From Paenibacillus phyllosphaerae (GTDB lineage: Bacteria > Bacillota > Bacilli > Paenibacillales > Paenibacillaceae): 64,000 bases of DNA. This document shows, in pieces, positions 51,469-60,946 of the stretch. The DNA lies in NCBI RefSeq assembly GCF_014192105.1, contig NZ_JACHXK010000021.1:58845-122844 (forward strand), written 5' to 3'. A program made the position numbers and the translations under genes. Position 1 is the stretch's first letter. Each line of letters starts with the position of its first letter. Below the pieces are notes generated by a model. It had not been told where the DNA came from, did no database searches, and saw nothing but the letters and a program-made list of their open reading frames with translations.

Positions 51469-52413
51469 TCAGATCGGTCCCTCGCTTTGTCCGCTGCTCT
51501 TACGCAAAGTTCGCGGGGATACGCCATACGACTTCGTGAATTGGCGCGTAAAGTAGTTGCTGTCGTTGAACCCGCACTCATAAGACACTTGGGTGACCGG
51601 CAAGCTCGTCTGCTTGAGCAGATTATAGGCACGCTCCAGTCGAAGGCGCTGCAAGTATGCGATCGGCGTCGTCTCGTAATAGGATCGGAAGATCCGATTG
51701 AGATGCCTCGCCGATATATTGGCATGATCCGCGATCTCTTGGAGGGTCAGTGGCTCGAGATAATGATCTTCCATGTAGGAGATGGCGCTCGCGACGTGGT
51801 GCAGGTTGCTCGGATTGGCTTCTTGGTGCAGGTCGAATTGGCGGGACAAATAAACGACGAGTCCGATGAACTGCGACAGCAGCATCGTCTGGTAGCCTTG
51901 CGCCTGATTCTCATATTCCTCGACCATCGCAGCGATCAGGGGGCTGATGGACTCGAGACTCGGTACCGGTAGACTGAGCTTATTCCTATACGGATGAATG
52001 CTGCGGTAGTAGGGCTCCAGGATGAACAGCGTCTGATAGCCGCTGGACGTCCGAAGATCCGGTCCGGCATATTGCAGCATTTCGGACCGGTACATGATGT
52101 TGCATATTTTGAAATTGGCAGGATCTTTGTAGGCATGCGGCGTCGTGCCGTTGATGACGAAGACGTCTCCCTTCTTGATGAAAGAAGCGTCGGTATTCAC
52201 GATATGCGTAGCATTCCCGCTGAGCACGATAACAAGCTCGGAGAAGTCGGCATGCCGATGCAGCTCGGTGTCTTCCTCATGTCCGCCATATTGAATGAAG
52301 AACGGCGTCTGGTCATCGTTTGTGAACCACCTTAAGAATACATTGGTCAAGCGTTTCCACTCCCGCAATCTTAGTGATAACTCTATCATCCTATCTCGGG
52401 AGACGATATTCAA
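51469..52413 (-). CDS. AraC-family transcriptional regulator, divergent from GH43
   Basis: A 314-residue regulator. The N-terminal cupin (about 30-120) has QYGGHEEDTELHRHADFSEL, VLSGNATHIVNT and GDVFVINGTTPHAYKD. The C-terminal HTHs (about 210-310) have LTLQEIADHANISARHLNRI, RSYYETTPIAYLQRLRLERA and VSYECGFNDSNYFTRQF. It is divergent from the GH43 gene at 52483 with only 69 bases between, so regulation of that gene is likely. It also ends 24 bases from the orphan binding-protein gene, which converges on it. Confidence 0.9.
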   Translation of the reverse strand: MNIVSRDRMIELSLRLREWKRLTNVFLRWFTNDDQTPFFIQYGGHEEDTELHRHADFSELVIVLSGNATHIVNTDASFIKKGDVFVINGTTPHAYKDPANFKICNIMYRSEMLQYAGPDLRTSSGYQTLFILEPYYRSIHPYRNKLSLPVPSLESISPLIAAMVEEYENQAQGYQTMLLSQFIGLVVYLSRQFDLHQEANPSNLHHVASAISYMEDHYLEPLTLQEIADHANISARHLNRIFRSYYETTPIAYLQRLRLERAYNLLKQTSLPVTQVSYECGFNDSNYFTRQFTKSYGVSPRTLRKSSGQSEGPI

Positions 52414-52482
52414 GGCAGGAAGGGCAATTCGACAGGAAACTTAGCAAGAAATTGAACTTTACCATAGTGAGGAGTAACGTCC

Positions 52483-54000
52483 ATGGAATATCGCAATCCG
52501 GTCATTAGCGGGTTTCATCCCGATCCGAGCTTGTGCAGAGTAGGCGACGACTATTATTTGGTGACGAGCTCGTTCGAATATTATCCGGGCGTGCCCTTGT
52601 TCCACAGCAAGGATCTGGTGCATTGGGAGCAGATCGGCCACTGCCTAACCCGTCAGGAGCAGCTCGATCTGAGCAAGGCTTGGAGCTCGGGCGGCATCTA
52701 TGCGCCTACGATCCGGTATCATCAGGGAACGTTCTATATGACGACGACGAACGTGTCCAGCGGCGGGAATCTGATCGTATCGGCCACAGATCCGCGGGGA
52801 GAATGGTCGGATCCCATCTGGGTGGACCAACCCGGCATCGACCCCGATCTTTTCTTCGACGAAGACGGGACGGTCTATTATTCAACCTCGTGGGATGGCG
52901 AGGGGCAGGGCATCTACCAGAGCCGCATTGATCTCGCAACAGGCAAGCGGCTGTCGGACATTAAGCTGCTGTGGCGAGGGTCAGGAGGGCAATTCCCGGA
53001 AGCGCCGCACCTCTACCGCATCGGCGATTGGTATTACCTGCTCATTGCGGAGGGCGGAACGGAGTATGGGCATATGGTGACGATAGCCAGGAGCGAGCGT
53101 CCCGACGGTCCGTTCGAGAGCTGCCCGTCCAATCCGATCCTGACGCATCGGAGTCTGCGGAAGCCGATTCACGCAACGGGTCACGCGGACTTCGTCCAGA
53201 CGCAAGATGGTGAATGGTGGGCCGTATTCTTGGGCATCCGCCCGGCAGGCTATCCGATGCGCCATCACCTGGGCAGAGAGACATTCCTTGCGCCGGTTGC
53301 CTGGACAGAGGATGGATGGCCGATCATTGGCGACAACGGCACGGTCGACGAAGTCATGCCCGCAGGTAATCTGGCGTTACAACCGCTGCCTGCCCCAGCT
53401 GTGAGGGATCATTTTGAAGGGGAAGCCTTAACGCCGTCTTGGGTATTCCTGCGAACGCCGGTCAGCGAGAACTGGTCGTTAACCGAGCAGCCGAGTTCCC
53501 TGACGCTCCATGGCTCGCCATTAACGTTGAACGATGCCGGAGCTTTGACGTTCGTCGGCCGAAGACAGCAGCATTTCGCATGCAGCGTCTCCGTGCAGTT
53601 GAACTTCTCCCCGCAGCAAGACGGGGAAGAAGCGGGATTGACCGTCTACATGAATGAGCGGTTCCATTACGAGATCGCGCTGACTCGCGCAGGCGGCGAA
53701 TCCAAGGTCATTTTCCGCAGAAGGGTCGGCAGCCTGTGGAAAGTCGAGCAGGAAGCGCCATGGGAGGCGGAGTCGATCATCTTCACGATCGAGGCGGATC
53801 AAGAGCATTACGGCTTCGGGTTCGCGGCCGATGAGCAGCAAGAAATCCGCTGGTTGGGCCAAGGGGAATGCTCGCTGCTGGCGACGGAGGTAGCCGGCGG
53901 GTTTACCGGCGTGATGATGGCGATGTACGCGACGGGCAATGGCGTGCAATCGCAAACTCCGGCGCATTTCGACTGGTTCGATTACGAAGTTGCGGAGTAA
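52483..54000 (+). CDS. GH43 beta-xylosidase / alpha-L-arabinofuranosidase
   Basis: A 505-residue cytoplasmic enzyme. The five-bladed propeller (about 1-300) opens with NPVISGFHPDPSLCRVGDDY (base Asp), has PGIDPDLFFDEDG (pKa modulator Asp) and GGQFPEAPHLYRIGDWYYLL (acid Glu). SSFEYYPGVPLFHSKDLVHW is typical of the XynB subfamily. A C-terminal beta-sandwich (about 315-505), as in GH43 C2 domains, shapes the active site. ATG 52483 follows GTGAGGAG. It would cleave xylo- or arabino-oligosaccharides inside the cell and is divergent from its likely AraC regulator. Confidence 0.92.
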   Translation: MEYRNPVISGFHPDPSLCRVGDDYYLVTSSFEYYPGVPLFHSKDLVHWEQIGHCLTRQEQLDLSKAWSSGGIYAPTIRYHQGTFYMTTTNVSSGGNLIVSATDPRGEWSDPIWVDQPGIDPDLFFDEDGTVYYSTSWDGEGQGIYQSRIDLATGKRLSDIKLLWRGSGGQFPEAPHLYRIGDWYYLLIAEGGTEYGHMVTIARSERPDGPFESCPSNPILTHRSLRKPIHATGHADFVQTQDGEWWAVFLGIRPAGYPMRHHLGRETFLAPVAWTEDGWPIIGDNGTVDEVMPAGNLALQPLPAPAVRDHFEGEALTPSWVFLRTPVSENWSLTEQPSSLTLHGSPLTLNDAGALTFVGRRQQHFACSVSVQLNFSPQQDGEEAGLTVYMNERFHYEIALTRAGGESKVIFRRRVGSLWKVEQEAPWEAESIIFTIEADQEHYGFGFAADEQQEIRWLGQGECSLLATEVAGGFTGVMMAMYATGNGVQSQTPAHFDWFDYEVAE

Positions 54001-54014
54001 ATCGTTACATGGCG

Positions 54015-54054
54015 AATAAGGGCAAGACCGAATATCTCGGTTTTGCCCTTATTT
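54015..54054. terminator. Bidirectional terminator between GH43 and the histidine kinase gene
   Basis: AATAAGGGCAAGACCGA pairs with TCGGTTTTGCCCTTATT around ATATC (one G-T pair). It lies between convergent genes, with A- and T-rich arms usable in both directions. Confidence 0.85.
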
Positions 54055-54083
54055 GTCGTGAGGCGGAGGGATTTCACCGCGTG

Positions 54084-55604
54084 TTACGGCGTCATCCCAA
54101 CTTCATTCATCTGCGTTAGCGCTGATTGTTGTTCCATCAACTCGCTAGGAAACGTAATGGAGGCTACCGTGCCCGATGCGTTGGACCGGATATTCAGCTC
54201 TCCGCCCATCTCCAGGATGATTTGTTTGGAGATGAACAGCCCTAATCCATTACCGGATTGCTTCGTCGTGAAGAAGGGAGTGAATAGTTTGTACATGATA
54301 TCATCCGGAATGCCCGGTCCCGAATCCTGCACGAAGATCGTCAGCGTCTTGTTGTCTTGGCTTAACCCCAAGACCAGCGTTCCTCCGTTATCCATCGCTT
54401 CGATGCTATTCTTGCATAGATTAAGGACGACTTGTTTCAAGAGGGCCATGTTGGCTTTGATCGACTTTTCCGCCGTAACGCCATATGTATCCAGCTGGAT
54501 GTTTTTGAGATTGGTATCGACTTGAATGAGCGGCATCAAATCTTTGAACAACTTCGTCAAGCTGATCGATTCCATGCTGCTCTCCTTCGGTTTGCGCAGC
54601 CACAGCATCTCGCTGACCAGATCGTTGATGCGGGCGAGCTCCGTCAAGATCAGGCTCACGTATTTTTGTTCCTTCTCGATGCCATGCTTCTGCAGCGTCT
54701 CCCCGAGCAGCTGCACGAATCCGCGTACGCCTGTCAGCGGGTTGCGAATCTCGTGCGCCACCCCTACGGCCAGTTCGCCGATCGCGGCGTTCAGTTCGGA
54801 CAACCGCAGCATTTTCTCCATGCTTTTGCGTTCGGAGACGTCGACGGCGGAGGCAATGATCCCGCTCACGTGTCCATGGCTGTAATAAGGGGTAAGCGTC
54901 TTGAACAAGCTTTTGCCGCAGAGCTCGATCTCGAAGCTGACCGTCTCGCCGCTCAAGGCGCGTTCGAAGTATTGCCCTTCGGTATCATATAGATTCGGGA
55001 AAATCTCGCGGACGGTCTTCCCGTAGCTATTGGCGGTCGTATAGCCGATTTCTTCGGCGATTTTACCCTCGGCCAACACGTAATAGAACTCGCCGTCTTC
55101 CCGTTTCTTCATCTGGACCAAGAAGCCGTTCACGGAACGGACGGTCTGCAGCAGCTCGTCCTTCATTTCGTCGTAATCGTTGCGGTCCAATGCTTTCACG
55201 AGGGTAATGTCTCTGCCGGCAATGAGAATGCAAGGCGTGTTGAAGATCTGGATCAGCTCGAAATTCAGCAGGCAGGTCAGCGTTCTGCCGCTCTTATCCA
55301 GAATATCCAGCTCCAAATCTTCGACGATTCCATGCGTCGATAACTGGTTCTTGAAATTCTCGCGAATCTCCGTATTGGCCCATACTCCGAGTTTGAATAC
55401 ATCCAACTCGAGCATCTGTTCCTTCGTATAGCCAAGCCGCTGAAGCGCCGAATTGTTGGCGTAGATGAATTCGCCTTCTTTGAACGTGGTGATGCAGACG
55501 AATTCCGATTTGATGTTCAGAATACGGTTCAGCATTAATTGGGTGATCTCCATATTTCTCTCTACCAAAAGTTCATGCTCAAACCGAGCGCTAAGTGAGT
55601 TCAT
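54084..55604 (-). CDS. PAS-containing histidine kinase, sporulation-kinase-like
   Basis: A 506-residue soluble kinase. It has two PAS-like regions (about 22-150, with YANNSALQRLGYTKEQML, and about 155-265), then a HisKA dimerisation domain with the phospho-acceptor His284 in VAHEIRNPLTGVRGFVQLL, close to the KinA-E sporulation kinases. The HATPase domain (about 385-490) has NLCKNSIEAMDNGG (N box), DSGPGIPDDI (G1) and GNGLGLFISKQIIL (G2). No response-regulator gene is adjacent and no membrane helix is seen. It may feed the Spo0F phosphorelay; that is inference from family resemblance. Confidence 0.88.
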   Translation of the reverse strand: MNSLSARFEHELLVERNMEITQLMLNRILNIKSEFVCITTFKEGEFIYANNSALQRLGYTKEQMLELDVFKLGVWANTEIRENFKNQLSTHGIVEDLELDILDKSGRTLTCLLNFELIQIFNTPCILIAGRDITLVKALDRNDYDEMKDELLQTVRSVNGFLVQMKKREDGEFYYVLAEGKIAEEIGYTTANSYGKTVREIFPNLYDTEGQYFERALSGETVSFEIELCGKSLFKTLTPYYSHGHVSGIIASAVDVSERKSMEKMLRLSELNAAIGELAVGVAHEIRNPLTGVRGFVQLLGETLQKHGIEKEQKYVSLILTELARINDLVSEMLWLRKPKESSMESISLTKLFKDLMPLIQVDTNLKNIQLDTYGVTAEKSIKANMALLKQVVLNLCKNSIEAMDNGGTLVLGLSQDNKTLTIFVQDSGPGIPDDIMYKLFTPFFTTKQSGNGLGLFISKQIILEMGGELNIRSNASGTVASITFPSELMEQQSALTQMNEVGMTP

Positions 55605-55834
55605 GCCTGCCCCCTATGTTCACTGACTACGGGTATGTTGTAGTGATTATACACCCTCCTTAATTATGGGAGTAGTGGGAATTGGTGATTTGGGGATTAT
55701 TACCAGGAAAATCGACCTGCAGATGGAGTAAAGGAGAAGCTATTAAGTTGGAGCTGTATCTCAATATACTAGAAATGTTATAATTTTGAAGTGTTTAACC
55801 GGATATATGGATACTTTTATTAGGAGTGATATGG

Positions 55835-56296
55835 ATGATTGATTGTAGTATTGCAGAGCAGTTTATGATAGATATTCGGAGCCAACTTGCACTTCCTGAG
55901 GGGATCTACAACAAGACAGGTATTCTTAAAGGGAAAGATAATTTTAGGTATCTCCACATTGCTAGAAACAACAGCCCTGTGTGGAATCTCGACGATTGCA
56001 TGATGAAAGTGAGAGTCTATTGTAACCGTCCAACGTTGGCGACACGAGTGGAATTCGGTTTCCATCAAGACAAAGCAAATTTGAGTGAGATAGAGAAGGT
56101 CTATCTGCGTGGGGTATTTCATCAATATGCAAAATTGCATGGGCTAGAGGAGCATAGAAAATACGAGGATAAAGAATTCTATAATGTTTACAAAGAATTT
56201 GAAGGTGGGCCAGAAGAAGTAATGAGGCAGACGACAGCATTCTTTGAGGCTCTTTTGAAGACAGCTGAGGACTTTATCGATTCCATGCAAAAGTAG
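55835..56296 (+). CDS. Uncharacterised AT-rich protein
   Basis: I do not recognise this 153-residue protein. ATG 55835 follows TAGGAGTG; a GTG at 55826 falls inside that site. It is soluble and basic-acidic mixed. TRVEFGFHQDKANLSEIEKV (about 72-91) and HQYAKLHGLEEHRKYEDKEF suggest an alpha/beta N-terminal half and a helical C-terminal half, faintly like DUF4268-type nuclease-associated domains, too weak to assign. Base composition is markedly more AT-rich than its neighbours, which suggests recent acquisition. It stands alone and ends at a terminator. Confidence 0.65.
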   Translation: MIDCSIAEQFMIDIRSQLALPEGIYNKTGILKGKDNFRYLHIARNNSPVWNLDDCMMKVRVYCNRPTLATRVEFGFHQDKANLSEIEKVYLRGVFHQYAKLHGLEEHRKYEDKEFYNVYKEFEGGPEEVMRQTTAFFEALLKTAEDFIDSMQK

Positions 56297-56316
56297 AAAG
56301 ATTGAATTTAAGTAGA

Positions 56317-56358
56317 ACCTCCAGTTTCACCTAAACGGTGAGATTGGAGGTCTTTTCT
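56317..56358 (+). terminator. Terminator after the AT-rich gene
   Basis: ACCTCCAGTTTCACC pairs with GGTGAGATTGGAGGT (one G-T pair, one mismatch) around TAAAC, then CTTTTCTTT. Confidence 0.75.
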
Positions 56359-56466
56359 TTGACCCATTAAATGCCCCCTCCGTTACACTCGCCAACAAAC
56401 GGTGGTTGTCCGAATGCCTCTCATTCTATTACAATTGGGAGCATTAACGGTAGGGGAGGACGGAAA

Positions 56467-58296
56467 ATGCCCATCCGCTGGCTATCGCCGGTAACAGCTT
56501 GGTATGCGCGTATTCAGATCAAGCGCAAGGTGATCGTGGCCTATCTGCCGCTGATCATCCTGTCGCTTTTTATTTTGGGGCTGATCTCCAACCAGTTGTT
56601 CAGCCGCTCGATCATCGAACGGACGAAGCAGAACGTGCAGGACGAATCGGCGCTGATGGTGGCGAAGCTGGATTCGACCATGAGTAATATGGAGATCTGC
56701 GCGAATCTGCTGATCACCGACTTGAACCGCCTGTTCGAATCCTATCCGGCCGCGGCCGATCGGACCGCTATTGAGGAAGTCCGCTTGCGCAACCTGCTGC
56801 AAAGCCGATTGTCCATCGACGTGGCGCTGTTCCCGGAAGTCGCCGCCGCCGTATTCGTGGGGACGGACGGCACGGTGCATACGTCGTATAGTTCAGCGAA
56901 CGACGAAACCCAGATTGTGAAGAACGGGCTCGTAGAACAGCTGATGGCAGCCGGAAGCTATGGCCAGACGCATTGGCTGCCCATGGAGCGCCGGAATTAT
57001 CTTACCTCCGATCCGGAAGTTCCCGTGCTGACGCTCGGCAAAGTGATGACGGACATCAATACGGGGAGGACGCTTGGCTCGTTATTCCTGCTCGTGCAAG
57101 AATCGACGATCTCCGGCTTCCTCGGCAGCGGCGGCGACATGGAGCAGAAGCAGTACTATCTCGTAGACGAGGACATGTCGATCATCGCCAGTCCCAACGA
57201 GGCGCTGGTACTGACTTCCGCCGTGAACCGGCCGGAATTCGAATTGCTCCGTGAGAATCCAATAACGTCCGAGATCGTCAAGCAAGGCGGCGAGCGTAAT
57301 CTGGTGACGGTGAGCACGTATCCGGAGTTGGGCTGGCGGCTGGTCAATCTGACTTCCATCGACCTGCTTACCAAGGACATCCGCCAGAATGGCTGGCTGA
57401 CCGTACTGATCGGACTCATCTGCGTCATTTTATCCTGGCTCGCCGCCAACGGGCTTTCCAAATTAATTGTCGGACCGCTGTTGCAGCTGGTCAAAGCGAT
57501 GCGTCGCGTGATGGACGGCGATCTGGCGGTCCATGCTCCGATCCGTACGCAAGACGAAGTCGGCCTGCTAGCCAAGGCGTTCAATACGATGGTGCAGCGG
57601 ATTCAGGAGCTGGTGATCAAGGTCGAGGAGGAGCAGGCGCGGAAGCGGGAATACGAGCTGGCGCTCATCACCGCGCAAGTGAAGCCGCATTTTCTGTACA
57701 ACACGCTCGATACGATCTACGTGCTGAACGACATGGACCGGCACGAGGAAGCAAGGGATACGACCAAGGCGCTGGCCGACTTCTACCGGATGGTGCTGAG
57801 CAAAGGGCGAGAACTGATCCTGCTCGGTCAGGAGGCCAAGATCACCTCCGACTACCTGTCGATCATGCAGGTGCGCTATAACGAGGTGTTCCGTTACGAG
57901 ATCCATATCCCCGCCGAGCTTGCCGGAGCGCCGATTCCGAAGCTTTCCTTGCAGCCGCTCGTGGAGAATGCGATCTACCACGGGCTCAAGACGAAGGGCG
58001 AGCTAGGGCTGATCCGCATTACCGCTTACGAGGAAGCGGGCAAGGTTGTCGTTGCCGTCGAGGATGATGGCGTGGGAATGGACGAGCAGCAGCTTGCCGA
58101 AGTGCGCTATGCGAGAGCGGACGAGGACGGGCAGCAAGGGCAGCGATCGATCGGCTTATATAGCGTCGAGGAGCGGCTGAAGCTTTATTTTGGCGAAGAA
58201 TACAGCATGTCGATTACGAGCGAACTTGGGCAAGGCACGCGGGTTGTGCTGACGGTGCCGGCTTTGCGGTCAGGAGGAGGCGCGGGGAATGTATAA
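56467..58296 (+). CDS. YesM-type sensor histidine kinase
   Basis: A 609-residue membrane sensor. ATG 56467 is chosen because AGGGGAGGACGG precedes it. Order: short cytosolic start, TM1 (VIVAYLPLIILSLFILGLI), extracellular dCache-like sensor (about 45-300), TM2 (WLTVLIGLICVILSWLAANG), HAMP (about 320-375), His_kinase domain with the phospho-acceptor in QVKPHFLYNTLD (His408), and HATPase (LQPLVENAIYHGL; VEDDGVGMD). This is the 5TMR/YesM class that works with AraC-type response regulators on sugar ABC transporters. It overlaps the regulator gene by eight bases, so the two are coupled. Confidence 0.92.
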   Translation: MPIRWLSPVTAWYARIQIKRKVIVAYLPLIILSLFILGLISNQLFSRSIIERTKQNVQDESALMVAKLDSTMSNMEICANLLITDLNRLFESYPAAADRTAIEEVRLRNLLQSRLSIDVALFPEVAAAVFVGTDGTVHTSYSSANDETQIVKNGLVEQLMAAGSYGQTHWLPMERRNYLTSDPEVPVLTLGKVMTDINTGRTLGSLFLLVQESTISGFLGSGGDMEQKQYYLVDEDMSIIASPNEALVLTSAVNRPEFELLRENPITSEIVKQGGERNLVTVSTYPELGWRLVNLTSIDLLTKDIRQNGWLTVLIGLICVILSWLAANGLSKLIVGPLLQLVKAMRRVMDGDLAVHAPIRTQDEVGLLAKAFNTMVQRIQELVIKVEEEQARKREYELALITAQVKPHFLYNTLDTIYVLNDMDRHEEARDTTKALADFYRMVLSKGRELILLGQEAKITSDYLSIMQVRYNEVFRYEIHIPAELAGAPIPKLSLQPLVENAIYHGLKTKGELGLIRITAYEEAGKVVVAVEDDGVGMDEQQLAEVRYARADEDGQQGQRSIGLYSVEERLKLYFGEEYSMSITSELGQGTRVVLTVPALRSGGGAGNV

Positions 58297-59380
58297 AGTG
58301 ATGATCGTCGACGACGAGACGCTGTTCCGGGATTATTTGCGCACGAAGATGGATTGGGAGCAGCATGGCTTCGAGGTCTGCTGCGAGGCGCGCAACGGGA
58401 AGGAAGCGCTCGGGGAAGCGGAGCGAACCGCGCCGCATCTGGCGCTCGTCGATATCAATATGCCGTTCATGAGCGGACTGGAACTGGCCGAGAAGCTGAA
58501 GGAGAAGTTCGAGCGGATGGCGATCGTGTTCGTCACCGGCCATAACGAGTTCGAATATATGCAGAAGGCGGTGCAGATCGGCGTTCACGATTACTTGCTG
58601 AAGCCGTTCAATCGCAAGGAGCTGGCGGCCATGCTCGAGCGGGTCAAGCCGCGGCTGCCTGTGCTCGAAGAAGCGGAAGCGTTTGAACCGGAAGGGCATG
58701 CCGTTACCAAAGGGGACTTCAACGCCGCGGAGGTGCAAGAGTCGCTGCTATTATCGCTGCGGATGAAGGACAGCGAGATCATCGATGAGCTGCACAAGCG
58801 GCTGCGGACGCTTCGCGCTTACGAGCTGCAGAGCGATTATGCGTACACGATGCTAATGGGGCTTGTCTCGCTCGCCGTCTCATTTGCCGCCGAAAGAGGG
58901 ATTGATCTCGACCGGGTCATGGAGCAGGCGCTCGGCTCCGGCGACCGGCTGCGCAGTATGCAGAACTGGGAGGAAGCGGAGGCATGGATGCTGCATCTCT
59001 ACCGCAGGCTCGTCCAGCTGACGCAGGATGTCCGCCCGACGAAGTCCTCGAATCTGTTCCAGACGGCCAAAGCATATATCGAGAAGCATTATACCGACCC
59101 GGAGCTCTCGGCCGAGCAGGTCGCGGGCGCCGTGTTCGTCGATCCGAGCTATCTGCGCAAAGTATTCCGCAAGGAGTCCGGCTCCTCGGTCGTGGACCTG
59201 ATCACGTATTTGCGGATGAAGCGGGCCAAGGAGCTGCTACTCCAAGGGAATATGCGGCTCGCGGACGTGGCGGCGGCCTCGGGCTACAGCGACCCCAACT
59301 ATTTCAGCAAGAGCTTCAAGAAGCGCTTCGGCATGACGCCGACGGAGTATGAGCAGCTGCGAACGGCAGGTCATCGGTGA
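58289..59380 (+). CDS. YesN-type response regulator with AraC DNA-binding domain
   Basis: A 363-residue regulator. The receiver domain (about 1-120) has the acidic pocket MIVDDE, the phospho-acceptor Asp55 in LALVDINMP, Thr in FVTGHNEF and Lys in YLLKPFN. A helical linker follows (130-245). The C-terminal AraC HTH pair (about 258-360) includes SAEQVAGAVFVDPSYLRKVF and LADVAAASGYSDPNYFSKSF. It receives phosphate from the overlapping YesM-type kinase and probably activates the downstream sugar ABC operon, whose promoter lies about 150 bases after its stop codon. Confidence 0.92.
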   Translation: MYKVMIVDDETLFRDYLRTKMDWEQHGFEVCCEARNGKEALGEAERTAPHLALVDINMPFMSGLELAEKLKEKFERMAIVFVTGHNEFEYMQKAVQIGVHDYLLKPFNRKELAAMLERVKPRLPVLEEAEAFEPEGHAVTKGDFNAAEVQESLLLSLRMKDSEIIDELHKRLRTLRAYELQSDYAYTMLMGLVSLAVSFAAERGIDLDRVMEQALGSGDRLRSMQNWEEAEAWMLHLYRRLVQLTQDVRPTKSSNLFQTAKAYIEKHYTDPELSAEQVAGAVFVDPSYLRKVFRKESGSSVVDLITYLRMKRAKELLLQGNMRLADVAAASGYSDPNYFSKSFKKRFGMTPTEYEQLRTAGHR

Positions 59381-59423
59381 GTCGATCCGATGGCTGCGCA
59401 GTTGACGCAGGAAGCATAATCGA

Positions 59424-59459
59424 GAGGGAGCGGTCCATGCTGGATCAGCTTCCTTTTTC
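59424..59459 (+). terminator. Imperfect terminator after the two-component genes
   Basis: GGGAGCGGTCCA and TGGATCAGCTTCC form an interrupted stem around TGC, followed by five T. Confidence 0.55.
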
Positions 59460-59514
59460 GTTATAGGGGGCTTCGCGTTGTCCCGTTTTTTACGGATGAT
59501 GCCCGTTTATTGCC

Positions 59515-59543
59515 TTATGATCCATGGGGGCCGGGTCTATAAT
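59515..59543 (+). promoter_or_regulatory. Predicted promoter of the sugar ABC operon
   Basis: TTATGA (59515-59520), 17 bp, TATAAT (59538-59543), 47 bases before the binding-protein start codon. Confidence 0.55.
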
Positions 59544-59589
59544 GGGAACAGACAACGCAGTCATACATCCATTATCGAGGGGGATCAGT

Positions 59590-60927
59590 ATGAAATTTCC
59601 GAAAAGCTACACGTATGGGTTAGCCGTAATGATGTTAACGACAGGACTGCTCACAGCCTGTGGTGCAAACGATTCCAACAGCAGTAACGGGGGCAACGGC
59701 AGCACGGAGACGGCAGGCAACAGCGCGGACGGTACAGAAACCGTCAAGCTGAAAGTGTATGCCCAGCATTTTGACGACGATACGTCCAAGCCGTTCGACT
59801 ACGCGGTCGAAGAGTTGAAGAAAGTGATGCCTAACGTCGAGATCGAGCTCGATCCGGCGGTCATGGACGGCTACCAGAAGCTGAAGACGTATGCGGCGAC
59901 AGGCAACATGCCGGATATTTATTTCACCGACTGGAGCACGCTGCAGACGTTCGCCAAATCGAAGAACGTCGAGGTGCTCGACGATTATGAAGTGACGAAC
60001 TCGTTCAAGGCGAATATGACATCCGGCACGGAATCCCGACTGGTTGCTCCGGACGGCCATGTCTACGCGTTCCCGGATACGGGCATCGAGTTCCAGCTGC
60101 TGTACTATAACAAATCGATCTTCGAGAAGGTCGGCATCGCGACGCCGATCAAGACGGTCGACGAGCTTGCCGCAGCGGCGACGAAGCTCAAAGAAGCCGG
60201 CTATGTGCCGATGTCGATCTTCGCTAAGGAAAAATGGATTCCGCGCGCATTCTACGCCGGGTTCGTGACGCGTGAAGATTCGAATGGCTTCGGTACGCTA
60301 GACGACGCGAACGTGAAGGAACTGCCGCAAGCGTTCATCACGGCGGCGGAGCAAGTGAAGAAGCTGCAGGAAGCGGGTCTGTTCGACGTGAACGCGACGA
60401 ACACGAACTACGACCAAGCTTCGGCGCTGTTCTATCAAGAGAAAGCGGCCATGTTCGTCAACGGCCAATGGGAGATCTACAGCTCGCAAGAGAAGCTGGG
60501 CGACAAGGTCGACTGGATGTACTGGCCGGCTAAGGACGAAGCGACGTACGAAGCGTCGAAGCTGTTCATCAACGGCGCCGGTTCGCCGCAAGGCTACGCG
60601 GTATCGCCGAGCAGCAAGAACAAGGAAATCGCCGTGCAAGTCGCGAGCATCCTGGCGCAGAAGTCCGCCGAATACCGTTACTCCCAGCTGGGCAGCCCGA
60701 TCGTCGCGTCCAAGACCGACAAGCCGATTGCCGGCAGCGTACCTGCCATGATGGACCGTCTTGCCAAGGAAGTGCTGCCGAACGCGCAAGCTTATGCCGG
60801 CGCGCTCAACAACACCAAGATCTCGACATCGCTTGAGGACAACACGCAGAGCCTGTTGATCAACAACTTCACGGTCGAACAGTTCGTCAGCGAGCTGAAC
60901 CGCGTCCTGAAGAAAGAGCATCCGTAA
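59590..60927 (+). CDS. CUT1 ABC transporter sugar-binding lipoprotein
   Basis: A 445-residue lipoprotein of the SBP family 1 (MalE-like). ATG 59590 follows GAGGGGGATC. The signal is MKFPKSYTYGLAVMMLTTGL with lipobox LTAC, then a Ser/Asn/Gly-rich linker. The fold is visible from VKLKVYAQHFDDDTSKPFDY, GNMPDIYFTDWSTLQTF, ALFYQEKAAMFVNGQWEIYS and the late SPSSKNKEIAVQVASILAQK. It captures an oligosaccharide for the two permeases that follow. An ATPase gene is missing, as is normal for CUT1 systems that share MsmK. A decayed alpha-galactosidase at the end of the operon hints at alpha-galactosides as the original substrate. Confidence 0.9.
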   Translation: MKFPKSYTYGLAVMMLTTGLLTACGANDSNSSNGGNGSTETAGNSADGTETVKLKVYAQHFDDDTSKPFDYAVEELKKVMPNVEIELDPAVMDGYQKLKTYAATGNMPDIYFTDWSTLQTFAKSKNVEVLDDYEVTNSFKANMTSGTESRLVAPDGHVYAFPDTGIEFQLLYYNKSIFEKVGIATPIKTVDELAAAATKLKEAGYVPMSIFAKEKWIPRAFYAGFVTREDSNGFGTLDDANVKELPQAFITAAEQVKKLQEAGLFDVNATNTNYDQASALFYQEKAAMFVNGQWEIYSSQEKLGDKVDWMYWPAKDEATYEASKLFINGAGSPQGYAVSPSSKNKEIAVQVASILAQKSAEYRYSQLGSPIVASKTDKPIAGSVPAMMDRLAKEVLPNAQAYAGALNNTKISTSLEDNTQSLLINNFTVEQFVSELNRVLKKEHP

Positions 60928-60946
60928 AGATAAAGATCAGGCGTGC

